Source of the DNA: Opitutales bacterium
GTDB lineage: Bacteria; Verrucomicrobiota; Verrucomicrobiia; Opitutales; JAFGAQ01
Direction: 5' to 3'
DNA length: 36,048 nt
Assembly (NCBI GenBank): GCA_016933595.1
Contig: JAFGAQ010000362.1
Span: 1-36,048, forward strand
The notes below the pieces were generated by a model that saw only the letters and a list, made by a program, of their open reading frames with translations, did no database searches and had not been told where the DNA came from. Shown here piece by piece: positions 27,970-36,048 of this stretch. Position 1 is the first letter of the stretch. Each line of letters starts with the position of its first letter. The position numbers and the translations under genes were made by a program.

Positions 27970-28230
27970 GGTGCTAACAACGGGCCGTTCTGGACCGCTG
28001 ATCTTGATTATCGACGGCTTTTCCAAAACCTTTACTGCGAATTGGCCCAACGCTCCGCTTCGCTCCATGGAACCAGTCTGCCATCCTTGAATCAGATTCC
28101 CATGCGATGGACTTTTTTGCTTTGGCACATGTTCAGCTTCCGTGTTCTGCCCTATACACCCGCCAGAAGACCTCGCCGCGCAACCTGTTTAGCCTTGCAC
28201 ACCACGCCCCTGCAAAACAGATTCTTAAGC

Positions 28231-29217
28231 ATGTCGGAACCCGCGGCCAATCGGACCATTGATGAATCAGACCTACAGTGGATCACCGCTCTCAAGCGCG
28301 AGATCGCCAAAGTCGTGATCGGACAGGAAGCCTTGGTGAACCGGCTGATCCTTGGACTGCTCACCAACGGACATGTACTTCTGGAAGGCGTCCCCGGACT
28401 CGCGAAGACCCTCACGGTCAAAACCCTGGCTGCCTGTATATCTGCAAAATTCAGCCGGATTCAGTTCACCCCGGACCTTCTTCCTTCCGATGTGGTGGGC
28501 ACCGTGGTGTACAATCCCCAAAAGGGTGAGTTTTTCCCAAAAAAAGGTCCGGTTTTTGCCCATATCCTCCTGGCGGATGAAATCAACCGGGCTCCCGCAA
28601 AGGTTCAAAGTGCGCTGCTCGAATGCATGCAGGAGCATCAGGTTACGCTGGGGGACGCCTCGTTTTCCATCGAGGATCCGTTCCTCGTGCTCGCCACCGA
28701 GAATCCGATCGATCAGGAAGGAACCTACCCACTGCCAGAGGCGCAAATCGACCGGTTCATGTTCAAGGTGAAGATCGGCTACCCTTCCTTGCAGGAAGAA
28801 AAAGTAATCATGGAGATGATGTCACGCAATGTCAGGCAATCCGATCTTCAGGTTGTCACCGACCCGGCAGGAATCCTGAACACCCGCGAAAAAGTGGATC
28901 AGGTATACATGGATGAGAGAATCAAGGACTACATTTTGTCCCTTGTGCGTTCGACCCGCAATCCCGGAGCGTTCGGGCTCGATCTTGACCAGTATATCCA
29001 GTTTGGAGCTTCTCCCAGAGCCACAATCTTCATGGCCATGGCGGCCAAGGCACACGCTTTTATTCGGGGCAAAGGCTACGTCACGCCGCAGGATGTCAAA
29101 GAAATCGGACCAGACATCCTTCGGCACCGTATCGTGCTAAACTATGAAGCTGAGGCAGAGGAAATCACCACCGAAGACGTGATCGGGATGGTCTTCCAGA
29201 AAGTGGCGATTCCCTAG
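28231..29217 (+). CDS. MoxR-family AAA+ ATPase
   Basis: VIGQEALVNRLILGLLTNGHVLLEGVPGLAKTLTVKTLA, FTPDLLPSDVVGT, ILLADEINRAPAKVQSALLECMQEHQVT, LATENPIDQEGTYPLPEAQIDRF. Confidence 0.95.
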   Translation: MSEPAANRTIDESDLQWITALKREIAKVVIGQEALVNRLILGLLTNGHVLLEGVPGLAKTLTVKTLAACISAKFSRIQFTPDLLPSDVVGTVVYNPQKGEFFPKKGPVFAHILLADEINRAPAKVQSALLECMQEHQVTLGDASFSIEDPFLVLATENPIDQEGTYPLPEAQIDRFMFKVKIGYPSLQEEKVIMEMMSRNVRQSDLQVVTDPAGILNTREKVDQVYMDERIKDYILSLVRSTRNPGAFGLDLDQYIQFGASPRATIFMAMAAKAHAFIRGKGYVTPQDVKEIGPDILRHRIVLNYEAEAEEITTEDVIGMVFQKVAIP

Positions 29218-29280
29218 CTAAAAAAGATCAGGGGCTGCCGCGAAGAGATGCTTCCCGGCATCCGGCCCCTTAAGACATCC

Positions 29281-31191
29281 ATGCATGAGCATCCTCCTAT
29301 GAGCAGTTCCGATTCAAGACCAAGAGTGGGAGGACGGATCCTTCACATCGGAATACTGGTCATTCTTGGATTCTCGACTCTGATCGGTGCCCTGTCATGG
29401 CACCAGCTCCTTCATGCTGAAGCCTATCACCGCAAGGAAGCCGGCCAAACCTATCGCAGAATCCTGAAAGAAGGGGCGAGGGGGAGCATCTTTGATCGCA
29501 ACGGAAACCTTCTCGCCGGGAACCAGCCCCGGTTTTGGGCCGGCGTCTTCTTGAATGAATTGCGCACGGAATTCCGTGAGCGCTACCGCCAGTTCCAGAG
29601 AAACCCCAATGCGTTGAAAGGAACCGGCGCGGCCACTTCTTTGACATGGGCTGCCAGGATGTCGGTTCTTAAGGAGAAAAGCGCATTTCTTTCAAGTATC
29701 ATTGGACGGGAGGTCACACTCGATGAGGACCGCGTTCGCAATCATTTCGCCCGAAGGCTTATTTTGCCTCTCGAGCTTTGTACCGATCTCAATCGCGACG
29801 AATACGCCAGGCTCGTCGAACAGCTTCCCCCGGAGTCACCGATTCAGATTTTCAGTGAGCCAGTCCGCTTCTATCCATTCGGGAGTGCGGCCTGTCACTC
29901 CATCGGATATGTTTCCCAGGGAGATATCGAGGAGGTCGATCTGGGAACCGACGATTTCGAGGGCATCCGCTCTTTCGGAATCAAACGCCGCACCGGAAAA
30001 TCCGGACTTGAGGCCAGTATGGATGACCACTTGAGAGGCGGAATCGGTTGGGACATCTGGCGGGTCGATCCCCTCGGTTTTCAATTCGAAAAAGTGTCAT
30101 CCAAAGACGCCGTGCAGGGAAATGACCTCAAAACCACCTTGGACATTCACCTGCAAATGTATGGCGAGGCGCTCCTGAATGGGAAAAAAGGAGCTTTGGC
30201 AGCTATTCTTGTCGACACCGGCGAAGTCATCGCTCTGGTGAGCCAACCCGGCTATAACCTCAATGATTTTTCTCCCGTCCTGAAACAATCCACATTCGAC
30301 ACCATCGATGCCGAAGGGGGCTGGCTTCACCGCGCTGTCCAAGGGTTATACCCTCCGGCTTCCACTTTCAAGGTCATCACCGCTTTGGCCGCACTGCAGA
30401 TTCCGGAATACCAGCCGCTGAAGGAAATCTACTGCGGCCCATCCTTTACCCTCGCCGACAGACGTTTCCGGGAAAACCGTGCGCAAGGACATGGCTACGT
30501 CAATTTGACCAAGGGACTCGCGGTCAGCTCCAACGTCTATTTTTACAAACTCGGATTTGAAACGGGGATTGACCGTATCGCGAAACAGGCAAAACTCATG
30601 GGACTTGGAGAACCTACCGGAATCGAACTGCCTTACGAAGCCCGCAACTCGATTGTCCCGGATCCAGAATGGAAACGCGGCATCGGAAGAGGGGGTTGGC
30701 TGCACGGGGAAACCATTAATGTCGCGATTGGACAAGGTGATCTTACCGTCACCCCACTTCAAATGGCCGCCGTTGCGGCCTCCATAGCTGGAAAGCGCAA
30801 TCGTACACCGCTCACCCTGATCCACGGAAATAAGCCTCCTATCCCCAAAACACCACCCGACGACCCTTCGTTGAAGCACTTCGAACTTGTCACCGAAGGC
30901 ATGCTCCGCTGTGTCCAATCCGGGACCGGTTCAGTCATGCGAACCGAGGGAGTATCCATTGCTGCAAAAACCGGAACCGCACAGGTGTTTCCAGGTGGTG
31001 TTGAGAAAAACCTCGCATGGGTCATCGCATTCGCTCCCGTTGAAAAACCAGCAATCGCACTCTCGGTCCTGATCGAAGACACACAGTCCGATGATCCCAT
31101 TTACGGCGGCAGAACAACCGGACCCATCGCAAAGGCACTGATTCTCGAATACCTCAAGCAACTCGAGACGCCCCACTCCCAAACAGAGTAA
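29281..31191 (+). CDS. mrdA: Penicillin-binding protein 2 (peptidoglycan transpeptidase)
   Basis: GSIFDRNGNLLAGN dimerisation domain; transpeptidase motifs YPPASTFKVITALAAL (SxxK), SSNVYFYKLG (SxN), AAKTGTAQ (KTG). Confidence 0.92.
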   Translation: MHEHPPMSSSDSRPRVGGRILHIGILVILGFSTLIGALSWHQLLHAEAYHRKEAGQTYRRILKEGARGSIFDRNGNLLAGNQPRFWAGVFLNELRTEFRERYRQFQRNPNALKGTGAATSLTWAARMSVLKEKSAFLSSIIGREVTLDEDRVRNHFARRLILPLELCTDLNRDEYARLVEQLPPESPIQIFSEPVRFYPFGSAACHSIGYVSQGDIEEVDLGTDDFEGIRSFGIKRRTGKSGLEASMDDHLRGGIGWDIWRVDPLGFQFEKVSSKDAVQGNDLKTTLDIHLQMYGEALLNGKKGALAAILVDTGEVIALVSQPGYNLNDFSPVLKQSTFDTIDAEGGWLHRAVQGLYPPASTFKVITALAALQIPEYQPLKEIYCGPSFTLADRRFRENRAQGHGYVNLTKGLAVSSNVYFYKLGFETGIDRIAKQAKLMGLGEPTGIELPYEARNSIVPDPEWKRGIGRGGWLHGETINVAIGQGDLTVTPLQMAAVAASIAGKRNRTPLTLIHGNKPPIPKTPPDDPSLKHFELVTEGMLRCVQSGTGSVMRTEGVSIAAKTGTAQVFPGGVEKNLAWVIAFAPVEKPAIALSVLIEDTQSDDPIYGGRTTGPIAKALILEYLKQLETPHSQTE

Positions 31192-31218
31192 ACCAAAAGG
31201 CCATTCTTCGCAAAAAGA

Positions 31219-31246
31219 GCAAGGCCAGTGATCACACTGGCCTTGC
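31219..31246 (-). terminator. Hairpin terminator for sufE (minus strand)
   Basis: GCAAGGCCAGTG-ATCA-CACTGGCCTTGC perfect 12-bp stem; minus strand followed by TCTTTTTG. Confidence 0.65.
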
Positions 31247-31363
31247 TGGCTTAGGAGGGCTATATATTGGGGAAATACAAAAATTACGTCCGGCAGAATC
31301 CTCGTGATCGATACTGAATGAGTTTATCCTACCGTTTTAGCAGTTCATGTAAAGGAAAAACGC

Positions 31364-31780
31364 TCAAGAATTCAGATGCAGTCTGGCATATCCCATGATC
31401 CGGTTACCAATCTGCGTCAATCCATTACGACGATTCGGGGACAGGTGCTGCGTAATGCCCACCTGCGCCAGAAACGACGGATCCACTTCCAATATTTCGG
31501 CGGGGCAGTGACCGCTGTATAGATCGCACAAAAGCGTCGATAAACCCTTGGTAATCATCGCATCCGAATCGGCCTGAAAACGACAAACTCCCTTTTCGAA
31601 ACTCGGATACAACCAGAGATTGGAGATACATCCCTCGATACGCAAGGATTCCGTCTTGTATTCATCCGCCAATCCGGGTGCATGCTTCCCCAAGTCAATG
31701 ATGTAACCCAAACGCTCCTGAGGATCCTCAATCAGGCCCAAATCCTCAACCAGGCGATCCTTCTTTTCCTTGAGCGTCAT
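31364..31780 (-). CDS. sufE: SufE-family Fe-S assembly protein
   Basis: LIEDPQERLGYIIDLGKHAPGL, RIEGCISNLWLYP (Cys motif), DSDAMITKGLSTLLCDLYSGHCPAEIL. Confidence 0.92.
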   Translation of the reverse strand: MTLKEKKDRLVEDLGLIEDPQERLGYIIDLGKHAPGLADEYKTESLRIEGCISNLWLYPSFEKGVCRFQADSDAMITKGLSTLLCDLYSGHCPAEILEVDPSFLAQVGITQHLSPNRRNGLTQIGNRIMGYARLHLNS

Positions 31781-31830
31781 TGCAAGATGATCCGTTTCTC
31801 AATTGAAGCGTTCCCCATACAACAAGACCG

Positions 31831-32055
31831 TCAGTTCAGGTCATTCCGGGCCCGCTCATACCAGCTGATCACCGCAGCGAGATAGGATTTCCCATACACC
31901 TCTTCAAATTTGCAGGTGAAAGGATCCTTCGGATTCTTCAAAACCTTCAGGCGCTCATCAATAAATGCAGGCGTAAGCGTTTCCCCACACTGGCGTGTGA
32001 TCATGGATTTCCATGAAAGATAGTCCCCCGGTATCTGTACGTCGTTCTGGCTCAT
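31831..32055 (-). CDS. Small hypothetical protein (about 74 aa)
   Basis: MSQNDVQIPGDYLSWKSMITRQCGETLTPAFIDERLKVLKNPKDPFTCKFEEVYGKSYLAAVISWYERARNDLN; compact, protein-like; between pnp and sufE on same strand. Confidence 0.6.
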   Translation of the reverse strand: MSQNDVQIPGDYLSWKSMITRQCGETLTPAFIDERLKVLKNPKDPFTCKFEEVYGKSYLAAVISWYERARNDLN

Positions 32056-32180
32056 GGTTGGATTCGTAGATCCGGCAGTCATGCCGCACGATCGGAATTT
32101 ACCCAAATGACAAGGCCCGGGACAAGCCTTCTTTGCAGAAAACTCATTCCGGACCTCAAATTCAGGATAATCTGATCCTA

Positions 32181-34385
32181 TCAGTTCTGTTCTTCAGTTT
32201 CCACGGCCTCTTCAGAAGCCTCCTGCGGTTCCTCAGATGCTTCGGATTGAGCACCACCGGATGCCTGACTCAACTCAGCCATCGCGGCACGGCGACTCAA
32301 ACGCACGCGTCCTTTCTCGTCAACGCTCACGCACTTCACGATCATCTCGTCACCGATCTTGCAGACATCCTCAGTCCTGCGGACCCGGAAATCGGCGAGT
32401 TCGGAAATATGAACCAAACCTTCCTTACCCGGCAGACACTCCACAAACGCTCCGAATTCCTTGATGGAACGGACAATCCCGCGGTAGATCTTACCGACTT
32501 CGATTTCACCGGTTACCAATTCGACCTCGTAGATCGCACGATCCATTGCCTCCTTGGTGCTGGCGTAGATGCTCACGCGACCGGAGTTATCCTCATCGAT
32601 CGTGATATCGCTCCCAGTGGTTTCGGTGATGCGGCGTATGTTCTTTCCTCCCGGTCCAATCAATGCCCCGATCTTCTCAGGATCGATCATCAACATATGA
32701 ACACGTGGCGCATACTGGTTCACTTCCGAACGCGGAGCCGCAAGTGAGGCTTCCATGATATCCAGAATCTTGAACCTGGCCTGTGTCGCCTGGGCAACGG
32801 CTTCTTTAGCCACTTCGAATGGCAAACCCTGGATTTTCAGGTCCAACTGGAAACCCGTGACACCGTTACGGGTACCGCAGATTTTGAAATCCATGTCACC
32901 GAAATGGTCTTCCGCACCAAGTATATCGGTCAACACCACATGCTTCAGCAGCTTGCCTTCCGCATCATAGTCCGTGATAAGCCCGGCCGAAATCCCGGCA
33001 ACCGTATCCGTAATGGGAACACCGGCGTCCATCAACGCGAGACAACCGCCACAGACACTCGCCATGGAGGTCGATCCGTTTGAGCTCATGATTTCCGACA
33101 CCACCCGGATCGCATACGGGAAGGTCTGCTCATCCGGAATCACCGGCAACAATGAACGCTCAGCCAAAGCGCCATGGCCGATTTCACGACGACCCGTCAT
33201 CCCGAAACGCCCGGTTTCACCCACCGAAAACGGAGGGAAATTGTAGTGGAGGATGAAGCTCTTGGTCTTGGCTCCGCCAGTCAGGCCGTCAAGATCCTGC
33301 GAATCACGGCTGGTTCCGAGCGTGGTGGTCACCAACGATTGGGTCTCACCGCGTTGGAAAACCGCCGATCCATGATTCCTCGGCAATACATTGGTGTCAC
33401 ACGAAATGGCGCGCAGATCATTGGGACCACGTCCATCCGCCCGCTTACCCCGTTCGAGGATGTTGGTGCGATAGACTTTTTCCTGAAGCACCTCAAACGC
33501 CATCGACACCTGATAATCCTCGAAGCCATCTTCACCGAGCTTTTCCTTGAGGACCTCAACCGCCTTTTCCTTCAGCTCATTCACCGAATTCTCACGGTCC
33601 TGCTTCTTGTCCTGGAAAATGGCATCCACCATCTGGGCACCGACTGCGGCTTCACAAATCGAAAGCACCTTCTCGTCCACCGTAAAGAGCTTGAATTCCT
33701 TCTTGGCCTTGGCACAAAGCGAGGCGAGCTCCTTCTGAGCCTTGATGATCGGCTGGATCGCCTGATGAGCAAATTCCAACGCTTCCACAAAACGGGCTTC
33801 CGGAAGCTGTTCCGCGCTTCCTTCAATCATCATCATTTCCCGCTCATTTCCGACATAGATCAAATCGAGCGCCGATTCGAACATCTGCTCGTTCGTCGGA
33901 TTCACCACAAACTCACCGTTGATTTCTCCCAGGCGAATACACCCGACCGGCCCGGCCCATGGGATATCCGAAATCATCAACGCGGCCGATGCACCGTTCA
34001 CCACGAGCACATCCGGTTCATTCATCTGATCCGTGGCCAAAAGGTAACTGATCACCTGGACTTCATTCAAAAAGCCCTTCGGGAAAAGCGGACGCAACGG
34101 ACGGTCGCAAAGGCGGCACGTCAGGATCTCCTTCTCGGAGGGCTTTCCCTCACGCTTGAAGTATCCACCCGGAAAACGCCCGGCAGCCGAAAATTTTTCG
34201 CGATAGTCCACGGTCAACGGAAAGAAGTCCTGACCCGGTTTTACATTGGGGGCGGCTGTCGCAGAGACAAATACGGTGGTTTCTCCCTTGGTTACGGTTA
34301 CCGAACCGTTTGCAAGCAGCGCGAGGGTTCCTGTGGACAACGTGATGTCCAACCCCTCGACTTTGACGGTATATTTCTGATTCAT
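32181..34385 (-). CDS. pnp: Polyribonucleotide nucleotidyltransferase (PNPase)
   Basis: [48 protein letters not shown]-type RNase PH domain, KH ([22 protein letters not shown]) and S1 ([33 protein letters not shown]). Confidence 0.97.
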   Translation of the reverse strand: MNQKYTVKVEGLDITLSTGTLALLANGSVTVTKGETTVFVSATAAPNVKPGQDFFPLTVDYREKFSAAGRFPGGYFKREGKPSEKEILTCRLCDRPLRPLFPKGFLNEVQVISYLLATDQMNEPDVLVVNGASAALMISDIPWAGPVGCIRLGEINGEFVVNPTNEQMFESALDLIYVGNEREMMMIEGSAEQLPEARFVEALEFAHQAIQPIIKAQKELASLCAKAKKEFKLFTVDEKVLSICEAAVGAQMVDAIFQDKKQDRENSVNELKEKAVEVLKEKLGEDGFEDYQVSMAFEVLQEKVYRTNILERGKRADGRGPNDLRAISCDTNVLPRNHGSAVFQRGETQSLVTTTLGTSRDSQDLDGLTGGAKTKSFILHYNFPPFSVGETGRFGMTGRREIGHGALAERSLLPVIPDEQTFPYAIRVVSEIMSSNGSTSMASVCGGCLALMDAGVPITDTVAGISAGLITDYDAEGKLLKHVVLTDILGAEDHFGDMDFKICGTRNGVTGFQLDLKIQGLPFEVAKEAVAQATQARFKILDIMEASLAAPRSEVNQYAPRVHMLMIDPEKIGALIGPGGKNIRRITETTGSDITIDEDNSGRVSIYASTKEAMDRAIYEVELVTGEIEVGKIYRGIVRSIKEFGAFVECLPGKEGLVHISELADFRVRRTEDVCKIGDEMIVKCVSVDEKGRVRLSRRAAMAELSQASGGAQSEASEEPQEASEEAVETEEQN

Positions 34386-34460
34386 ATGATTATGGGTTAT
34401 AGGTTGCCCCGTAAAAAGGGCCTTGGCGCGCACAGCTCAATGCATGTTGACAAACAGCAA

Positions 34461-34487
34461 CAACCCTCCGGGGAATCCGGAGGGTTG
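34461..34487 (-). terminator. Strong hairpin in rpsO-pnp intergenic region (terminator/attenuator or processing site)
   Basis: CAACCCTCCGG-GGAAT-CCGGAGGGTTG: perfect 11-bp stem, 5-nt loop. Confidence 0.65.
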
Positions 34488-34582
34488 TAAACCATGCGAA
34501 AGTTCGGATGCTTCGAAGACAGGGGGCATTCTCCATGGAACACAAGAAGGGCTGCACCCTCATCAAAGCACGTTTCGATACA

Positions 34583-34849
34583 TCAACGGCGGATTTCCAA
34601 CCGTGCGATGATCTCTTTGTATTTTTCCAACTGAGTCCGCTTCAGGTAGTCCAGAAGCTTACGGCGCTTGCTGGTCATCTGAATCAACCCCCGGCGTGAA
34701 TGGAAATCCTTGCGGTGATCCTTCAAATGCCCCGTAAGGTGAGCAATGCGGGCCGAAAGGAGTGCGATCTGAACTTCGCACGAACCGGTGTCCTTCTCAT
34801 GAGTCTTATACTCCGAGATAATCTTGTCTTTTTCTACTGTGTTAGCCAT
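34583..34849 (-). CDS. rpsO: 30S ribosomal protein S15
   Basis: [62 protein letters not shown]. Confidence 0.97.
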   Translation of the reverse strand: MANTVEKDKIISEYKTHEKDTGSCEVQIALLSARIAHLTGHLKDHRKDFHSRRGLIQMTSKRRKLLDYLKRTQLEKYKEIIARLEIRR

Positions 34850-35357
34850 TGATGTTATTACTGTTTCACGGGTTGAGGACCTGCCTGATAGAACAGGTGC
34901 AGCCCAAGCCACTGGGCCTGAGCTGCCGCTCCACCCCGGATCACTCCGGAGCAACCGCGGAATCCCCGGCTGCTTAACCGGAAATTCTGGCGCAAATCCG
35001 GAGATTGATGCCAATGCATCAGCTTTCAAGCTTTTTTTTCAAAGCATTCATAAGAGTCAAAGCATCAGCTGCCTCCTTCCTGATCCAATTCGTGTTCTTT
35101 ATACGCCAATTAGACAAACATCCCAAAGAACATCTCCATTATGATCTTGTAGCGTTCTTTGTTTGTTATGATCTTTACCAGTTCATCACTGAATCTAAGG
35201 AGACAGATTTCGGCAAGCATTCGATTCCACTGATCACAAGAGATCTGGGAGGAACACAGGGGATCTCCCATTTCTTGTTAAACTCTGAGGAGTTTCCACT
35301 TGGCAGGGTAGAGTGTTTGGTTATTGGAGTGGTGAAGTCGATGTTTTGGTGATGGAG

Positions 35358-35442
35358 TGAAGGATGGCTTCGTGGAGCGAAGGCCGTCCCCGAAGGGGTG
35401 CCACGAAGCGTCAAGGCCAAAGCGGAGCGAGGCCATCCTTCA
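35358..35442. repeat. Large imperfect palindrome, REP/BIME-like element
   Basis: TGAAGGATGGC ... GCCATCCTTCA (11 bp), CTTCGTGG...CCACGAAG (8 bp), inner CCCC-GAA-GGGG; non-coding, next to IS remnant. Confidence 0.65.
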
Positions 35443-35448
35443 AAGAAA

Positions 35449-35991
35449 TCATGCGGCTTGCTTCTGGGTGTTGTCGTTCTCGGACATCTTCCGTTCGAGT
35501 GCCGCGATCAGGACGGGAATCTCCCAGCATGCGCTGATTTTGCGCAAACCCTCGGATGCAAGAATCAGGCCGCTGGCAAACCAACGATCGGCTTGCTCGG
35601 TTTCCTTTCTCCATCGGCAGACCCGCCCCTTGGGACTGGCGAAGCCTCTCGAAGAGCCGGTTGATCTCAGACCAACGCCTAGTCGATAGATACCCCTTCA
35701 GATTACGTCCTGTGTGAACGAGGCAGCGTTGAATCAATGTCTTTGGAAAAACCCTCCAGCAAGGCGTTTTTCAAGGCCTTGGAGCCGTCGAAAACGGCAA
35801 GTAAATAGCGCTTGTCCGGTGGAGTCAGACCCCGAAGGGAGAGGTTGCCGAGCAGATCGCGGCAAACCTCCTGGTTTTCGCTGGAACCGACCCGGAAGCC
35901 GAGGACATGTTTGGTTCCGATCGTGTCGATTCCCAGCGCTACCGTGGCTACCGCCCCCTTACTCGAATGGCGCTAGAATAAGGGGATTATC
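35449..35991 (-). pseudogene. Decayed IS256/mutator-family transposase (5'-truncated, frameshifted, internally deleted)
   Basis: Minus-strand pieces in different frames: VALGIDTIGTKHVLGFRVGSSENQEVCRDLLGNLSLRGLTPPDKRYLLAVFDGSKALKNALLEGF / PKTLIQRCLVHTGRNLKGYLSTRRWSEINRLFERLRQSQGA / GRVCRWRKETEQADRWFASGLILASEGLRKIS...LIAALERKMSENDNTQKQAA*; upstream boundary uncertain. Confidence 0.8.
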
Positions 35992-36048
35992 GATAGATTA
36001 GGAGGGGGTTGAAGGGCAGCTTTGAGGACGGATCTGGGCTTGGTGAGC

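Noticed and set aside
27394-28230. N-terminal extension of the plus-strand MoxR ORF
   Set aside because: Upstream in-frame sequence is low-quality antisense to the 27073-27969 gene; MoxR homology begins at MSEPAANRTIDE (28231).
31831-32106. Possible YggX/Fe(2+)-trafficking protein
   Set aside because: Size and location tempting, but the characteristic YggX residues are not present; left as hypothetical.
33174-34490. 438-aa plus-strand ORF antisense to pnp
   Set aside because: Shadow ORF; minus strand is unmistakable PNPase with RNase PH, KH and S1 motifs.
35005-35352. 115-aa plus-strand ORF after rpsO
   Set aside because: Composition (FFF/LF-rich, no domain) suggests AT-rich intergenic DNA; no family recognised.
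35175-35420. 81-aa minus-strand ORF
   Set aside because: Runs through the REP-like palindrome; likely an artefact of the repeat.
1-36048. CRISPR array, tRNA/rRNA genes, prophage or canonical defence island
   Set aside because: No regularly spaced direct repeats, no cloverleaf or rRNA signatures, and no phage structural or known defence gene sets seen; the lone methyltransferase is not enough to call a defence system.

Overview
36-kb bacterial chromosomal window. The gene content and style suggest a Verrucomicrobiota/Opitutales-like host, but this is inferred only from gene families. It is mostly ordinary core genome: BatA/B/C tail, EttA, OsmC, DapF, Dus, GH1 beta-glucosidase, parvulin, HNH endonuclease, MoxR ATPase, PBP2, SufE, PNPase and S15. 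Two modules stand out. (1) A three-gene minus-strand operon (8231-13496) has a SAM methyltransferase with hallmarks of the PhcB / '3-hydroxypalmitic acid methyl ester biosynthesis' family. It is followed by an 864-aa hybrid histidine kinase whose domains equal a PhcS-PhcR fusion, and by a PhcQ-like response regulator. This looks like a Phc-type autoinducer signalling locus with its own architecture. (2) A phage-shock (Psp) locus has pspF divergent from pspA, a readable sigma54 -24/-12 element, and a PspB-like coiled-coil motif repeated in three consecutive small membrane proteins. Next to it is a rhomboid-fold protein that lacks the catalytic motifs and carries a C-terminal zinc ribbon. The right end holds a decayed IS256-family transposase abutting a large REP-like palindrome. 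No tRNA, rRNA, CRISPR array or prophage was recognised. All family assignments come from reading motifs, not from database searches.
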